23,082 bases of DNA from RYN-428 sp035551995 (GTDB lineage: Bacteria; Planctomycetota; Phycisphaerae; Tepidisphaerales; Tepidisphaeraceae), in assembly GCA_035551995.1 (NCBI GenBank), contig DASZME010000039.1, positions 1-23,082 on the forward strand, read 5' to 3'. Numbering within the stretch: the first letter of the stretch is position 1; every line of letters begins with the position of its first letter. Shown here piece after piece: positions 15,955-23,082 of this stretch. Below the pieces are notes generated by a model. That model saw only the letters and a program-made list of their open reading frames with translations. It had not been told where the DNA came from and ran no database searches. The translations under genes and the position numbers were made by a program.

Positions 15955-16926
15955 ATGAAAATTCAGCGCATGAACGAGCCGCCCGAAAATTCCTCCGACG
16001 ATTACGTTCCCCGGCGGCGATCGCGGCGGCGGCGCTTTCTTCGGCGCGAGCGCAGCGAGGCGGCCCGCGAAGCCCAGCGCCTGAGAATCCGCCGCCGCGG
16101 ACGCAGGGCCTATATCCGCTCGGTGTATTCTCTCCCCAGCCTTGCGACGCTCGGCAACGCCATCTGCGGATTTGGAGCCATGTACGTCGCCGCCCTTGAT
16201 CCGGGCAGCAACGATCACCTGACCAGTTGGTTCTACAGTTACCGCTTTTTGGCCGCGGGTTATCTCATCTTTATCGCGATGTTGTTTGACGCGATCGACG
16301 GCCGGCTCGCCCGTTTCGCCCGCCATACCACGGACTTCGGCGGGCAGCTCGACAGCCTGGCCGACGTAATCAGCTTCGGCTGCGCCCCGGCCTTCGTCGC
16401 GCTCGAACTTTTTCACAGCGCCAACCTTCATCTGCCGTCGCTGGTCGGCCGTCTGATGTGGTCGATCGGCGCCCTCTACATGAGCTGCGCCGCTATCCGC
16501 CTGGCTCGATTCAACGTCAGCAACGAGCACGGCGAGCAATATCATTTCAGCTTTCTCGGCCTCCCCAGCCCCGGCGCCGGCGCCGCGGTGGCCGGCTTGA
16601 TCCTGATGCAGCAGGACATGAATGAACACGCCATCGCCCATCACTGGACGTTCGCCGCGAATCTCGCGATCCTTGGCGCCTGGGCGTTGCCGGTCGTCTT
16701 GCTCGTTTGCGGCTTGCTGATGGTCAGCACGATCCGTTTTCCCCACGTCGTGAACCGGTATCTCCGCGGCCGCCGTTCGATTCCGCGATTGCTGACGATG
16801 CTGATCGTGCTGCTGCTCATGGTCACGCTAAACCGCTACACGCTGGGCATCGGCAGCCTGGGATATGTGATCGTCGGCTTGGCCGGGTCGAGCGTCATGC
16901 GCTTTCGCCCTCGCGGCGTGAAATAA
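15955..16926 (+). CDS. pssA: CDP-diacylglycerol-serine O-phosphatidyltransferase
   Basis: 323 residues from the ATG at 15955; another ATG at 15970 is possible, and neither has a Shine-Dalgarno. Makes phosphatidylserine from CDP-diacylglycerol and serine in the membrane. The CDP-alcohol phosphotransferase motif D-G-x2-A-R-x8-G-x3-D-x3-D is exact at Asp115, Gly116, Ala119, Arg120, Gly129, Asp133 and Asp137. Preceding LPSLATLGNAICGFGAMY and several hydrophobic segments (roughly 58-80, 95-112, 140-165, 175-190, and four toward the C-terminus) match the type II (B. subtilis-like) integral-membrane enzyme. The first ~55 residues are unusually arginine-rich, which is an odd extension for this family. 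Adjacent psd uses the product. Paralogous enzymes (PgsA, phosphatidylinositol synthases) share the motif, but the genetic context favours PssA. Confidence 0.93.
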   Translation: MKIQRMNEPPENSSDDYVPRRRSRRRRFLRRERSEAAREAQRLRIRRRGRRAYIRSVYSLPSLATLGNAICGFGAMYVAALDPGSNDHLTSWFYSYRFLAAGYLIFIAMLFDAIDGRLARFARHTTDFGGQLDSLADVISFGCAPAFVALELFHSANLHLPSLVGRLMWSIGALYMSCAAIRLARFNVSNEHGEQYHFSFLGLPSPGAGAAVAGLILMQQDMNEHAIAHHWTFAANLAILGAWALPVVLLVCGLLMVSTIRFPHVVNRYLRGRRSIPRLLTMLIVLLLMVTLNRYTLGIGSLGYVIVGLAGSSVMRFRPRGVK

Positions 16927-17023
16927 ATTCGCGATCGAAAATGAGAGCGACGCTTTTCCCGCGGCCGTTCCGCGATCGCCGATGTGATTGACCCGCCCGC
17001 CTTCCACCGATACAACCAGCGAT

Positions 17024-18124
17024 ATGTCCGGCGCCCAACCTCCCGACGGCCACGAGGCTCTTCAATCCCATCGCGTGCAGATCGACGAGCTCGATCGGCA
17101 AATCGTCGATCTCCTTAACGCGCGCGCCGGGATCGTTGTCGAGATCGGAAAGCTCAAGCAGCAGCACAACACCCCGATCTATTCGCCCGATCGGGAGAAA
17201 ATGGTGCTCGATAAAGTCCGCCGGCTCAATCACGGCCCACTGCCCAACCGCTGCCTCGAAGCGGTCTATCGCGAATTGATGAGCGGATCGTTCGCGCTGG
17301 AAAAACCGCTGCGGATCGGCTTTCTCGGTCCCACCGGCACATTCTCGCATGCCGCCTCCGTGCAGAAATTCGGCAGCAGCGTCGCCCACGTTCCCCTCAG
17401 CGATATTCCCAGCGTCTTTGACGAAGTCGTTCGCGGCGACATCGACTATGGTTTGGTTCCCGTCGAAAACAGCATCGGCGGCGGGATCGTCGATACCCTT
17501 GACGCGTTCCAGCATAGCTCGGCGAAAATCTGCGCCGAAGTGAAAGTAACGATCCATCATTACCTCCTGGCGCGCGAGCCATGGGAAGCGGTGCGATCGA
17601 TTCACAGCAAACCCGAAGTCTTCAGCCAGTGCAGAAAATGGTTGGCGGCCGTCGCCAAAGACCGCGATCTTCAACCGGCGGCCAGCACCAGCAAAGCCGC
17701 CGAGCTTGCCTCGCAACAAGCAGGCGTCGCCGCCATCGGCAGCAAGCTCGCCGGCCAGTTGCATGGCCTGCGGGTCCTCTTTGAGAACATCGAAGACGAT
17801 CCCGACAATGAAACCCGGTTTTTCGTCATCGGCCGCGAACCCGCCCGCCGGACCGGCGACGATAAGACCGCCATCATGTTCACCACCGCCCACAAGCCCG
17901 GCGCCCTGGCCGAGGTGCTCGACGTCTTCAAGGAAAACGGCATCAACCTCACCGACATCGAAAAACGACCCAGCAAAAAAGTGAACTGGGAATATTATTT
18001 TTTCATCGACGCCCAGGGCCATCAGGAGGATTCATCGATGAAGGCGGCCATCGACCAGGCCCGCCAGCATTGCCTACAATTGACCGTGCTGGGGAGTTAT
18101 CCGCGAGCGACGGAAGCCCTCTGA
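17024..18124 (+). CDS. pheA: Bifunctional chorismate mutase/prephenate dehydratase
   Basis: 366 residues from the ATG at 17024; a TTG at 16988 just after an in-frame stop would add 12 residues and is less likely. Converts chorismate to prephenate and then phenylpyruvate in phenylalanine synthesis. AroQ-type chorismate mutase covers ~14-94 (RVQIDELDRQIVDLLNARA, then GKLKQQH and SPDREKMVLDKV). Prephenate dehydratase covers ~97-272, with RIGFLGPTGTFSHAA, the GLVPVENSIGGGIVDTLD block and ETRFFVIGRE carrying the catalytic TRF motif. An ACT domain covers ~283-361 (HKPGALAEVLDVFKENGINL). The phenylalanine-binding ESRP motif reads EKRP here (313-316), so feedback control may be altered. The gene follows pssA by 97 bases and is followed 7 bases later by a small gene. 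Confidence 0.95.
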   Translation: MSGAQPPDGHEALQSHRVQIDELDRQIVDLLNARAGIVVEIGKLKQQHNTPIYSPDREKMVLDKVRRLNHGPLPNRCLEAVYRELMSGSFALEKPLRIGFLGPTGTFSHAASVQKFGSSVAHVPLSDIPSVFDEVVRGDIDYGLVPVENSIGGGIVDTLDAFQHSSAKICAEVKVTIHHYLLAREPWEAVRSIHSKPEVFSQCRKWLAAVAKDRDLQPAASTSKAAELASQQAGVAAIGSKLAGQLHGLRVLFENIEDDPDNETRFFVIGREPARRTGDDKTAIMFTTAHKPGALAEVLDVFKENGINLTDIEKRPSKKVNWEYYFFIDAQGHQEDSSMKAAIDQARQHCLQLTVLGSYPRATEAL

Positions 18125-18131
18125 CAAGCCC

Positions 18132-18494
18132 ATGACGGACCCGCCGTTACATCCGCATTCCACATCCCGGCGATGGCGTGTCGGTCACCTTTACCTGAAC
18201 GATGTCGAGGTCGGCGTCGTCTCCGTCCGCGGGCAAGACGGATCATGGGGCTTCGGGGATTTTACGCCGTCACCCGAATTCGTCGCTTTCGCCTCGCTGT
18301 TCGGGCAATGGTCGCTACTGATGCACGCCGACGAAGCGGACGTTCGCCTCAGCGAAGCGGCTTCCGAAGAGCTCCGCTACACCGAACGGGAACTGGACTC
18401 GCTTCGCGCCGCTCTGCTCCTGGAAAATCCCCGGGAATGGCATCCTCTTCGCCAAGTCAACATCGACGGTCCGATGATCGAATGGAAGGAATGA
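18132..18494 (+). CDS. Conserved hypothetical small protein
   Basis: 120 residues, beginning at an ATG 7 bases after the pheA stop, so probably co-transcribed. The sequence is coherent and not a shadow of another gene. It starts with a short beta-rich part (RRWRVGHLYLNDVEVGVVSV and WGFGDFTPSPEFVAFASLFG), continues with a helical, charged middle (RLSEAASEELRYTERELDSL) and ends with QVNIDGPMIEWKE. The first half looks like a small anti-parallel beta sheet and the FTP-x-PEF segment a fixed loop. I have seen similar unassigned short proteins in this phylum but cannot attach a family name or function. No Shine-Dalgarno is evident. The neighbouring pheA offers no functional clue. Confidence 0.7.
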   Translation: MTDPPLHPHSTSRRWRVGHLYLNDVEVGVVSVRGQDGSWGFGDFTPSPEFVAFASLFGQWSLLMHADEADVRLSEAASEELRYTERELDSLRAALLLENPREWHPLRQVNIDGPMIEWKE

Positions 18495-18667
18495 CGCGCT
18501 TGATCCGCGCCGCGTCAGGAAAGATGCCCGAAAATACCTCGGCGACAAAACAACAGCGGCTCCCAAACACGCCTCCCCGTGAATATCCAATCCATTCGAG
18601 CATCGATGGAAGCCGGCATCGTCGGCGCTTGCCCCCCGGTCGCATTACGACGTTCAAACCCTCTCGA

Positions 18668-20688
18668 TCAGCGTTCGGGCGTGATCTCGATCCCATTGAT
18701 CTCCGGCACGTTCATGCTGGTTCGCTCGAAGAGGATTTCCACCTGCCCGGTGGTGACGACGACGTGGAATGTCTTGACGAGCGGCCGGCGGAGGCCGCCT
18801 GATTCTTTGAGGATGTCCAGATCGCGAAGAGGCTGGCCCTGTACGCTCACATGAAACACGCGTGGCGAAGCGGCGGTGATGCCATCCCACGTCTCGCAGA
18901 AATGAAGGACGACGGCATATTTGCCGTTGGGAAACGGTTTACGCCAGGACGACATGCCGAAATGTTCGGTGCGATAGAGGGAGGGGAAATCGGTATGTTC
19001 GATGATGATAGGGCCGCGATCGACGACCTGGCCGGCGTCGAAGCCCGAGTCGGCTTCCCATGTATTGCCGAGGGGATCTTGCAGCGACACCACACTGCCG
19101 GCGGCGACTCGGGCTCCGGGCGAGCGGCCTCGTTCGCCGCGCGACGCCAGACGGGATTTTATATTGTCGGCGTCGCCGGTGGGAATGATTTCGATCCCGT
19201 TGATTTCAGGCACATTCTTTCCGGACGGACGAAAGAGGATGCTCAATTTCCCGTTGCCGATTTTGACGGGGAATGATTTGATCATCGCTTGGCGAAGGCC
19301 GCCGGACTCATTAAAGACATCGAGATTTTTGATCGGCTTATCCTGCACGACGACGCTGAAAAGACGCTGGCCCGATGCGCTGACGCTGTCGGACGTTTCG
19401 GCGAAATGAAGATTCACGATGTATTTGCCGTTGGGAATTTTTCGATTCCAGGCGGTCATGCCGTAATGCTCGGTACGATAAATATCGGGATGTCGGTCTT
19501 GTCGATCGTGATCGGCCCGCGATCGACGATCGTGCCTTTGTCAAAGCCGTTATCCGGTTCCCAGACGTCGCCGTGCGGGTCGCGCACGGGGACGGCGCTG
19601 CCGGCGGCGATTCGAATCGCGACGGGAGCATCACGGCCTTCGCCACGGCCGCTCATCCGCTCGGCGACCGGACCGTCGGGGATCACCTCGATTCCGTTGA
19701 TCGCGGGAACGCGGGTATTGGTGGCGATAAACTTGATCATGAGTTTTTCGTTGGCCACTTCGACATGGAAATTCTTGATGATCTCCCGGCGACGGCCGCC
19801 GGCCTCCTTGAAAATGTCGAGATTGTCGAGGCGTTGGCCTTGAACGTCCACGCCGAACAAACGCTGGTTCGGGCCGGTGACCGCATCGTAGGTCTCGGCG
19901 AAATGGAGCAGCACCGTATACCGGCCATTGGCCAGTCGGCGCCGCCATGTGATCGAGCCCCAGCGCTCGTATCGGCAGAGGGCGGGAAAACGGGTGTTGT
20001 GGATTTCGATATCGCCGCGACTAGAGGTGGCGCCGCCATCAAAACCAGACGCCGCGCCCGGTTCCCAGACGTGGCCCTCCGGATCGGTCAGCGGCTTGTC
20101 GCTGCCGGCGGCGACGCGAACGATGTTCGGATCTTCTCTATTTCCGACCGCGATCGCTCGGCCGTTTTGGCCACGATCGCGATCGACCACGACATCGCGG
20201 ACGGCACGATCGCCATGATCGGCGCCGGCGACGCGATCCCCGGAATCGGACCGAGCGGTCGCTGCGGCCGGCCCTTCCGCCATCGCAGGACGCGGAGTCG
20301 GCGCCGGCGCCGGATCGATGCCCGGACGATTTTCCTTGATCGACGCGACTGGCGTGTCACCCGTCGCGGGCGCCTTGGGGGGACTGGTCGCGAGCACGGC
20401 TTTGGGCGCGATCGTTGCGGACGCCGGCGCCACGACCGCCGGCTGCGGCGATTGGCTCGCGACCGCCGGCGCCGGCTCGACGTACTTCACTCCCTCCCGC
20501 TTTAGCAGATCGTCGGCCGACACCACGTTGGATTTAATTTCCGATCCGCCGGCGGATTTGTCGTCCTTACCCGCAAACGCGATCCCGTCGGAACTCACTT
20601 TGACAATGCCCACGCCCGCGCCGATCCCCAGCAGCAGCAGGCCAACCAGCATCAGGGCGACAACGATCAATCCGATTCGTACAACCAT
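18668..20688 (-). pseudogene. Membrane-anchored protein with three malectin-like domains, one-base frameshift
   Basis: The start is the ATG at 20688 with GGAG eight bases upstream. A membrane helix (~2-31) anchors a Pro/Ala-rich linker (~70-180), then three tandem carbohydrate-binding-like malectin repeats follow. Each has the pattern AAGS..DP.G..W, GFD.G, a YR.E..G..W segment, F.NG.Y.V.LHFAE, Q.LF.V.VQ, and NVPEINGIE. Repeat 1 is read in frame; the second breaks at about 19470-19480, where one base is missing: frame one (19456-20688) ends at a TGA that overlaps an ATG at 19459 (ATGA). That ATG frame (18668-19459) completes repeat 2 (YRTEHYGMTAWN in the joined reading) and encodes repeat 3. 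Joined length would be ~673 residues. It may be a sequencing error, decay, or an ATGA-coupled split. Role unknown; malectins bind glycans. Confidence 0.85.
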
Positions 20689-20828
20689 GGAATACTCCGT
20701 CGATCCGGCGGCGACGGGCGCGTGTCGCCGTGCGCGAGACATAACACATTACCCGGCGGCCTCGATCCTGTTGGAAGTCATGGCCGCACTGATGCACGGA
20801 AATCGCAGGTCGGTTATGCTCGCGGAAT

Positions 20829-21932
20829 ATGATGGGATTCAATCGCATAACGCAATCGTCCAGACGCCCTGCGCCGGTGATCGAAGGTCTTGAGAACAGA
20901 AGGCTGATGTCGTTTACCCCGATCTTGACTGCCGCCGCGTTGACGGCGGATCAGTCGCAATTCGGCACGACGAATGTCGATCCCAATCTTGTCAACCCCA
21001 TTGGTATTACCGTCGGCCCCGGTGGAAAGCTCTTCACCGCCGACAATGAGACCGGCGATCTGACCAGCTACGATTCGGCGGGCGTTCCGCAACCGTCGGC
21101 GACATCGCCGATGGTCGGCTCAATCCCCGCGGCGGCTGGGGCGGCGCATGCATTTCCGACCGGCATCGTCGCGCATTCGGGCCAGGGATTCGACATCACC
21201 GATAATGGCAAGAATGTGCCAAGCACGATTCTTACGGCCACCGCAGACGGAATGATCGCCGGCTACAACCCGGGCGCGTCGGCCGCGGCGGTGATCGCCG
21301 TCGATCACTCGCAATCGGGTGACGTCTTCACCGCACTCACCATCCTCGGCTCCGGACGCGTCGCGAAAATTTTCGCGACGGACTTTCGTGGCGGGAGCGT
21401 CGAGGTTTTCAATAGCGACTTCCAGCAAATTGGCTTGAAGCAATCTGCTTTCGTCGATCCGCAAGTTCCAGCCGGGTATGCGCCGTTTGGCGCTCAGGCG
21501 ATAAAGGGAGAAATTTATGTGTCCTACGCCCGTCAGGACGCGACGCAGACTATTGACAATCCCGGACCAGCCCAGGGAATTATCGATGTCTATAGTGCAC
21601 AGGGGCGCCTGATTCGACGAGTGGCGACGGGCGGCGACCTCAACGCGCCGTGGGGGATGGCGCTGGCGCCCGCCAGTTGGGGAATCTACAAAAATGATTT
21701 GCTGGTGGCCAATCAGGGAGACGGCGCCATCGATCTTTTCGACAAGCACGATCATTTTGTCGGGCAATTTCCCGATAGCGAGCAAGACGGCCAGCCGTTG
21801 ACGGCCGCTGGATTGTGGGGGCTGCAAACCGGGACCGGTAAGGCGCGGAACACGATTTTTTTCACGTCGGCGCCGAATTCCAACAGCGACGGCATCCTCG
21901 GCGATCTGACGGCGGCGCGAGCAAAACGATAG
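20829..21932 (+). CDS. TIGR03118 family protein, exported, with LExRxLxS N-terminal motif
   Basis: 367 residues, starting at one of two adjacent ATGs (20829/20832). The N-terminus contains LENRRLMS at residues 21-28, matching the LExRxLxS motif found in short N-terminal export-type signals of planctomycete surface proteins, with a hydrophobic/small stretch after it. From residue ~38 on, the sequence follows the TIGR03118 pattern: DPNLVNPIGITVGPGGKLFT, then VFNSDF, DLNAPWGMALAP, DLLVANQGDGAIDLFD, GLWGLQTG and a terminal IFFTSAPN-x-NSDGILGDL. It looks like an NHL-type beta propeller; no catalytic residues are evident. Members often end with a PEP-CTERM anchor; here the C-terminus is short and has no such anchor. 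Function unknown. It diverges from the malectin gene and converges on the phosphodiesterase gene. Confidence 0.85.
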   Translation: MMGFNRITQSSRRPAPVIEGLENRRLMSFTPILTAAALTADQSQFGTTNVDPNLVNPIGITVGPGGKLFTADNETGDLTSYDSAGVPQPSATSPMVGSIPAAAGAAHAFPTGIVAHSGQGFDITDNGKNVPSTILTATADGMIAGYNPGASAAAVIAVDHSQSGDVFTALTILGSGRVAKIFATDFRGGSVEVFNSDFQQIGLKQSAFVDPQVPAGYAPFGAQAIKGEIYVSYARQDATQTIDNPGPAQGIIDVYSAQGRLIRRVATGGDLNAPWGMALAPASWGIYKNDLLVANQGDGAIDLFDKHDHFVGQFPDSEQDGQPLTAAGLWGLQTGTGKARNTIFFTSAPNSNSDGILGDLTAARAKR

Positions 21933-21952
21933 ACGCCATCGCGTCTCGATCA

Positions 21953-22732
21953 CTAAAACCCGGCGGCGACCGTCTGCCCGTCGTACGCAAGTTGCATATT
22001 CGCCGGCAGGGTTCGATTAGTCGCCGCGTGAAACATGCGGTGAGCGATGTGGGTGAATAATGTCCGCTTGGCGCCGATGCGCTCCGCCGCCTCGATGGCT
22101 TCCTCAAGCGAAAAATGAGTCGTATGCTTTTCGCGCTGCAAGGCATCCAGCACCAGCACGTCCAGACCTTCCAGCAGCGCAAACGAGGCTTCGGGAATTT
22201 CGCTGACATCCGTGCAATAGGCAAGATCGCCGACACGAAATCCCAACACCGCCATATCGCCGTGCAGGAGCTTGATCGGCGTCCATGCCCGCGCGCCGAT
22301 CTCAAACGGCCCGCTGATCGTCCGCTGGATGAGATGTGGACGAAAAAGTTTGGAATCGTTCGATGGCTCTTTGAACGCGTAACCAAACGATCGCAAAAGT
22401 GCCCGATGCGTGGCCTCGTCCGCCCAAACGTCCAATGGCCCACGGCGCAAAGCATTAAATCGCCGGACGTCGTCGAGCCCCATAATATGATCGGCGTGCG
22501 CGTGCGTAAAAACGACGGCGTCGATCCAATCGACGCGATTGGCCACACACTGAAGACGGAGTTCGGGGGTGCTGTCAATTAAGACACGAACGCCATCGTA
22601 GGAAACGACGGCGCTGGTGCGCATCCGACGATCATGAGGATCGACGCTGGAACAGACTTCGCAATGACAACCGATCATGGGAACCCCGGCACTGGTGCCG
22701 GTGCCGAGGAAGAGTAGTTCGATCGAGTCCAT
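21953..22732 (-). CDS. PhnP-like metallo-beta-lactamase-fold phosphodiesterase
   Basis: 259 residues from the ATG at 22732 (MDSIELLFLGTGTS); 20 residues of upstream in-frame sequence are not needed and there is no Shine-Dalgarno. The HxHxDH metal motif is HAHADH at 77-82, and the start GTGTSAGVP matches PhnP/RNase Z-like enzymes. A structural-zinc cysteine set, CxCx2C (C22, C24, C27 in GCHCEVC), plus His228 in FTHIAH near the C-terminus, matches the extra zinc site known in PhnP. PhnP hydrolyses phosphoribosyl cyclic phosphate in phosphonate breakdown, but no phn genes are nearby, so this may be a general cyclic-phosphate phosphodiesterase. It converges on the TIGR03118 gene (20-base gap) and lies downstream of the 5S rRNA terminator. 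Confidence 0.88.
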   Translation of the reverse strand: MDSIELLFLGTGTSAGVPMIGCHCEVCSSVDPHDRRMRTSAVVSYDGVRVLIDSTPELRLQCVANRVDWIDAVVFTHAHADHIMGLDDVRRFNALRRGPLDVWADEATHRALLRSFGYAFKEPSNDSKLFRPHLIQRTISGPFEIGARAWTPIKLLHGDMAVLGFRVGDLAYCTDVSEIPEASFALLEGLDVLVLDALQREKHTTHFSLEEAIEAAERIGAKRTLFTHIAHRMFHAATNRTLPANMQLAYDGQTVAAGF

Positions 22733-22790
22733 CGAATGCGTTGTAGTCAGACGCGGCTGAAATGCAAAGTATCCAAAGTATGGTACCAAC

Positions 22791-22826
22791 AAAAGCCCCT
22801 CGACCGGTTTGATCCGATCGAGGGGC
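22791..22826 (-). terminator. Rho-independent terminator after 5S rRNA
   Basis: On the minus strand GCCCCTCGATCGG pairs with CCGGTCGAGGGGC across a short loop and is followed by TTTTGTTGG. This strong GC-rich hairpin with a T-tract directly follows the 5S gene and separates it from the PhnP-like gene. Confidence 0.85.
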
Positions 22827-22840
22827 GATTTGTTAATAAT

Positions 22841-22949
22841 GCTGGCAGTGACCTACTTTCCCGCGGGAGCAGTATCATCGGCCCAGAGGTCTTAACGGCC
22901 GTGTTCGGGATGGGACGGGTGTTGCCCCTCTGGTATGGCCACCACCAAA
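22841..22949 (-). rRNA. rrf: 5S ribosomal RNA
   Basis: The minus strand reads from GGTGGTGGCCATACC through CCCGTCCCATCCCGAACACG to GTAGGTCACTGCCAGC, with the conserved 5S loop sequences CCCATCCCGAACACGG, GCCGATGATACTGC and GGGAAAGTAGG. Helix I pairs GGTGGTG with CACTGCC (two wobbles). Ends are estimated to within a few bases, giving about 109 nt. No 23S 3' end is visible in the ~130 bases upstream (right of it), so the next rRNA gene, if linked, lies outside the window. Confidence 0.96.
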
Positions 22950-22950
22950 G

Positions 22951-22991
22951 GTCTCCGTCCGCCGTTAGGCCGACGGAGACTTTTCTTGTTT
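22951..22991 (+). terminator. Hairpin with plus-strand T-tract next to 5S
   Basis: GTCTCCGTC (22951-22959) pairs with GACGGAGAC (22972-22980); an inner GCC/GGC with a GTTA loop extends it. On the plus strand TTTTCTTGTTT follows, as in a terminator. On the minus strand the same hairpin sits 1-2 bases before mature 5S, so it may instead be a processing structure of the rRNA precursor. Confidence 0.45.
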
Positions 22992-23017
22992 CAAGTGATG
23001 ATGAGGTTCGGGAATAA

Positions 23018-23045
23018 GTTGTCAGTTGTCAGTTGTCGGTTGTCA
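23018..23045. repeat. Short tandem repeat, four 7-base units
   Basis: Four consecutive units of GTTGTCA, the third reading GTTGTCG. They lie in the non-coding space right of (upstream on the minus strand of) the 5S gene. Seven-base tracts of this kind vary in copy number by slippage. Confidence 0.85.
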
Positions 23046-23082
23046 GTGAAGACAAAGGCAAATCAATGCCGCGTCTTTTACA

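Noticed and set aside
15625..16746. Minus-strand frame opposite psd/pssA (373 codons)
   Set aside because: Antisense to pssA, whose catalytic motif is exact; no family features in the antisense product.
16895..18022. Minus-strand frame opposite pheA (375 codons)
   Set aside because: Shadow of pheA; the pheA frame has all three domains intact.
9385..20480. Apparent abundance of GGCGCC/GCCGGC palindromes across the window
   Set aside because: Noticeable by eye, but in a high-GC sequence I cannot show over-representation without a count against a composition model.
19573..20505. Plus-strand frame opposite the malectin gene (310 codons)
   Set aside because: The minus-strand frame shows repeating malectin motifs; the plus-strand product is unstructured and Arg-rich.

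Overview
The window looks like chromosomal DNA from a member of the Planctomycetota. Pointers are a DUF1553/DUF1501 pair (a planctomycete/verrucomicrobial paralogous pair), tandem malectin-like domains, an exported TIGR03118-type protein with an LExRxLxS N-terminal motif, a 5S rRNA with no visible 23S next to it, and a high-GC genome with short, often Shine-Dalgarno-poor starts. The LExRxLxS motif suggests a Phycisphaerae-like lineage, but the class is inference. The content is mostly core and lineage-typical. There is no phage, IS element, CRISPR array or tRNA gene that I can support.

Layout. 1-3.3 kb: 3' part of a DUF1553 protein with an embedded LamG-like domain, coupled by ATGA overlap to a Tat-exported DUF1501 protein. 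3.3-5.7 kb: a small four-helix membrane protein (minus), mobA, and a formate/nitrite-family channel flanked by three copies of a short intergenic repeat. 5.7-6.0 kb: a MITE-like inverted repeat. 6.0-9.8 kb (minus strand): mtaB, a frameshifted Uma2-family gene, and glnA. 10.1-15.1 kb (plus): three membrane-anchored proteins forming a divergent type IV pilus/type II secretion inner-membrane platform: a PilM-PilN fusion, a PilO-like protein and an unrecognised anchored protein. 15.1-18.5 kb (plus): psd and pssA (phosphatidylethanolamine synthesis), pheA (phenylalanine synthesis) and a small conserved protein. 18.7-20.7 kb (minus): a membrane-anchored triple-malectin protein broken by a one-base frameshift. 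20.8-21.9 kb (plus): the exported TIGR03118-type protein. 21.9-22.7 kb (minus): a PhnP-like metallo-beta-lactamase-fold phosphodiesterase. 22.8-22.95 kb (minus): 5S rRNA with a strong terminator.

How the genes fit together. pssA makes phosphatidylserine and psd decarboxylates it, so the two adjacent genes give a complete route to phosphatidylethanolamine. The pilM-like cluster runs into psd with a 21-base gap, so co-transcription is possible. glnA (GSI-beta, with the adenylylation tyrosine) is the ammonium-assimilating enzyme and has a candidate extended -10 promoter. Two genes (Uma2 and the malectin protein) each carry a single-base frameshift; these may be sequencing errors, recent decay or recoding. 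The most novel material is the divergent pilus-platform cluster and the repeat families around the channel gene.
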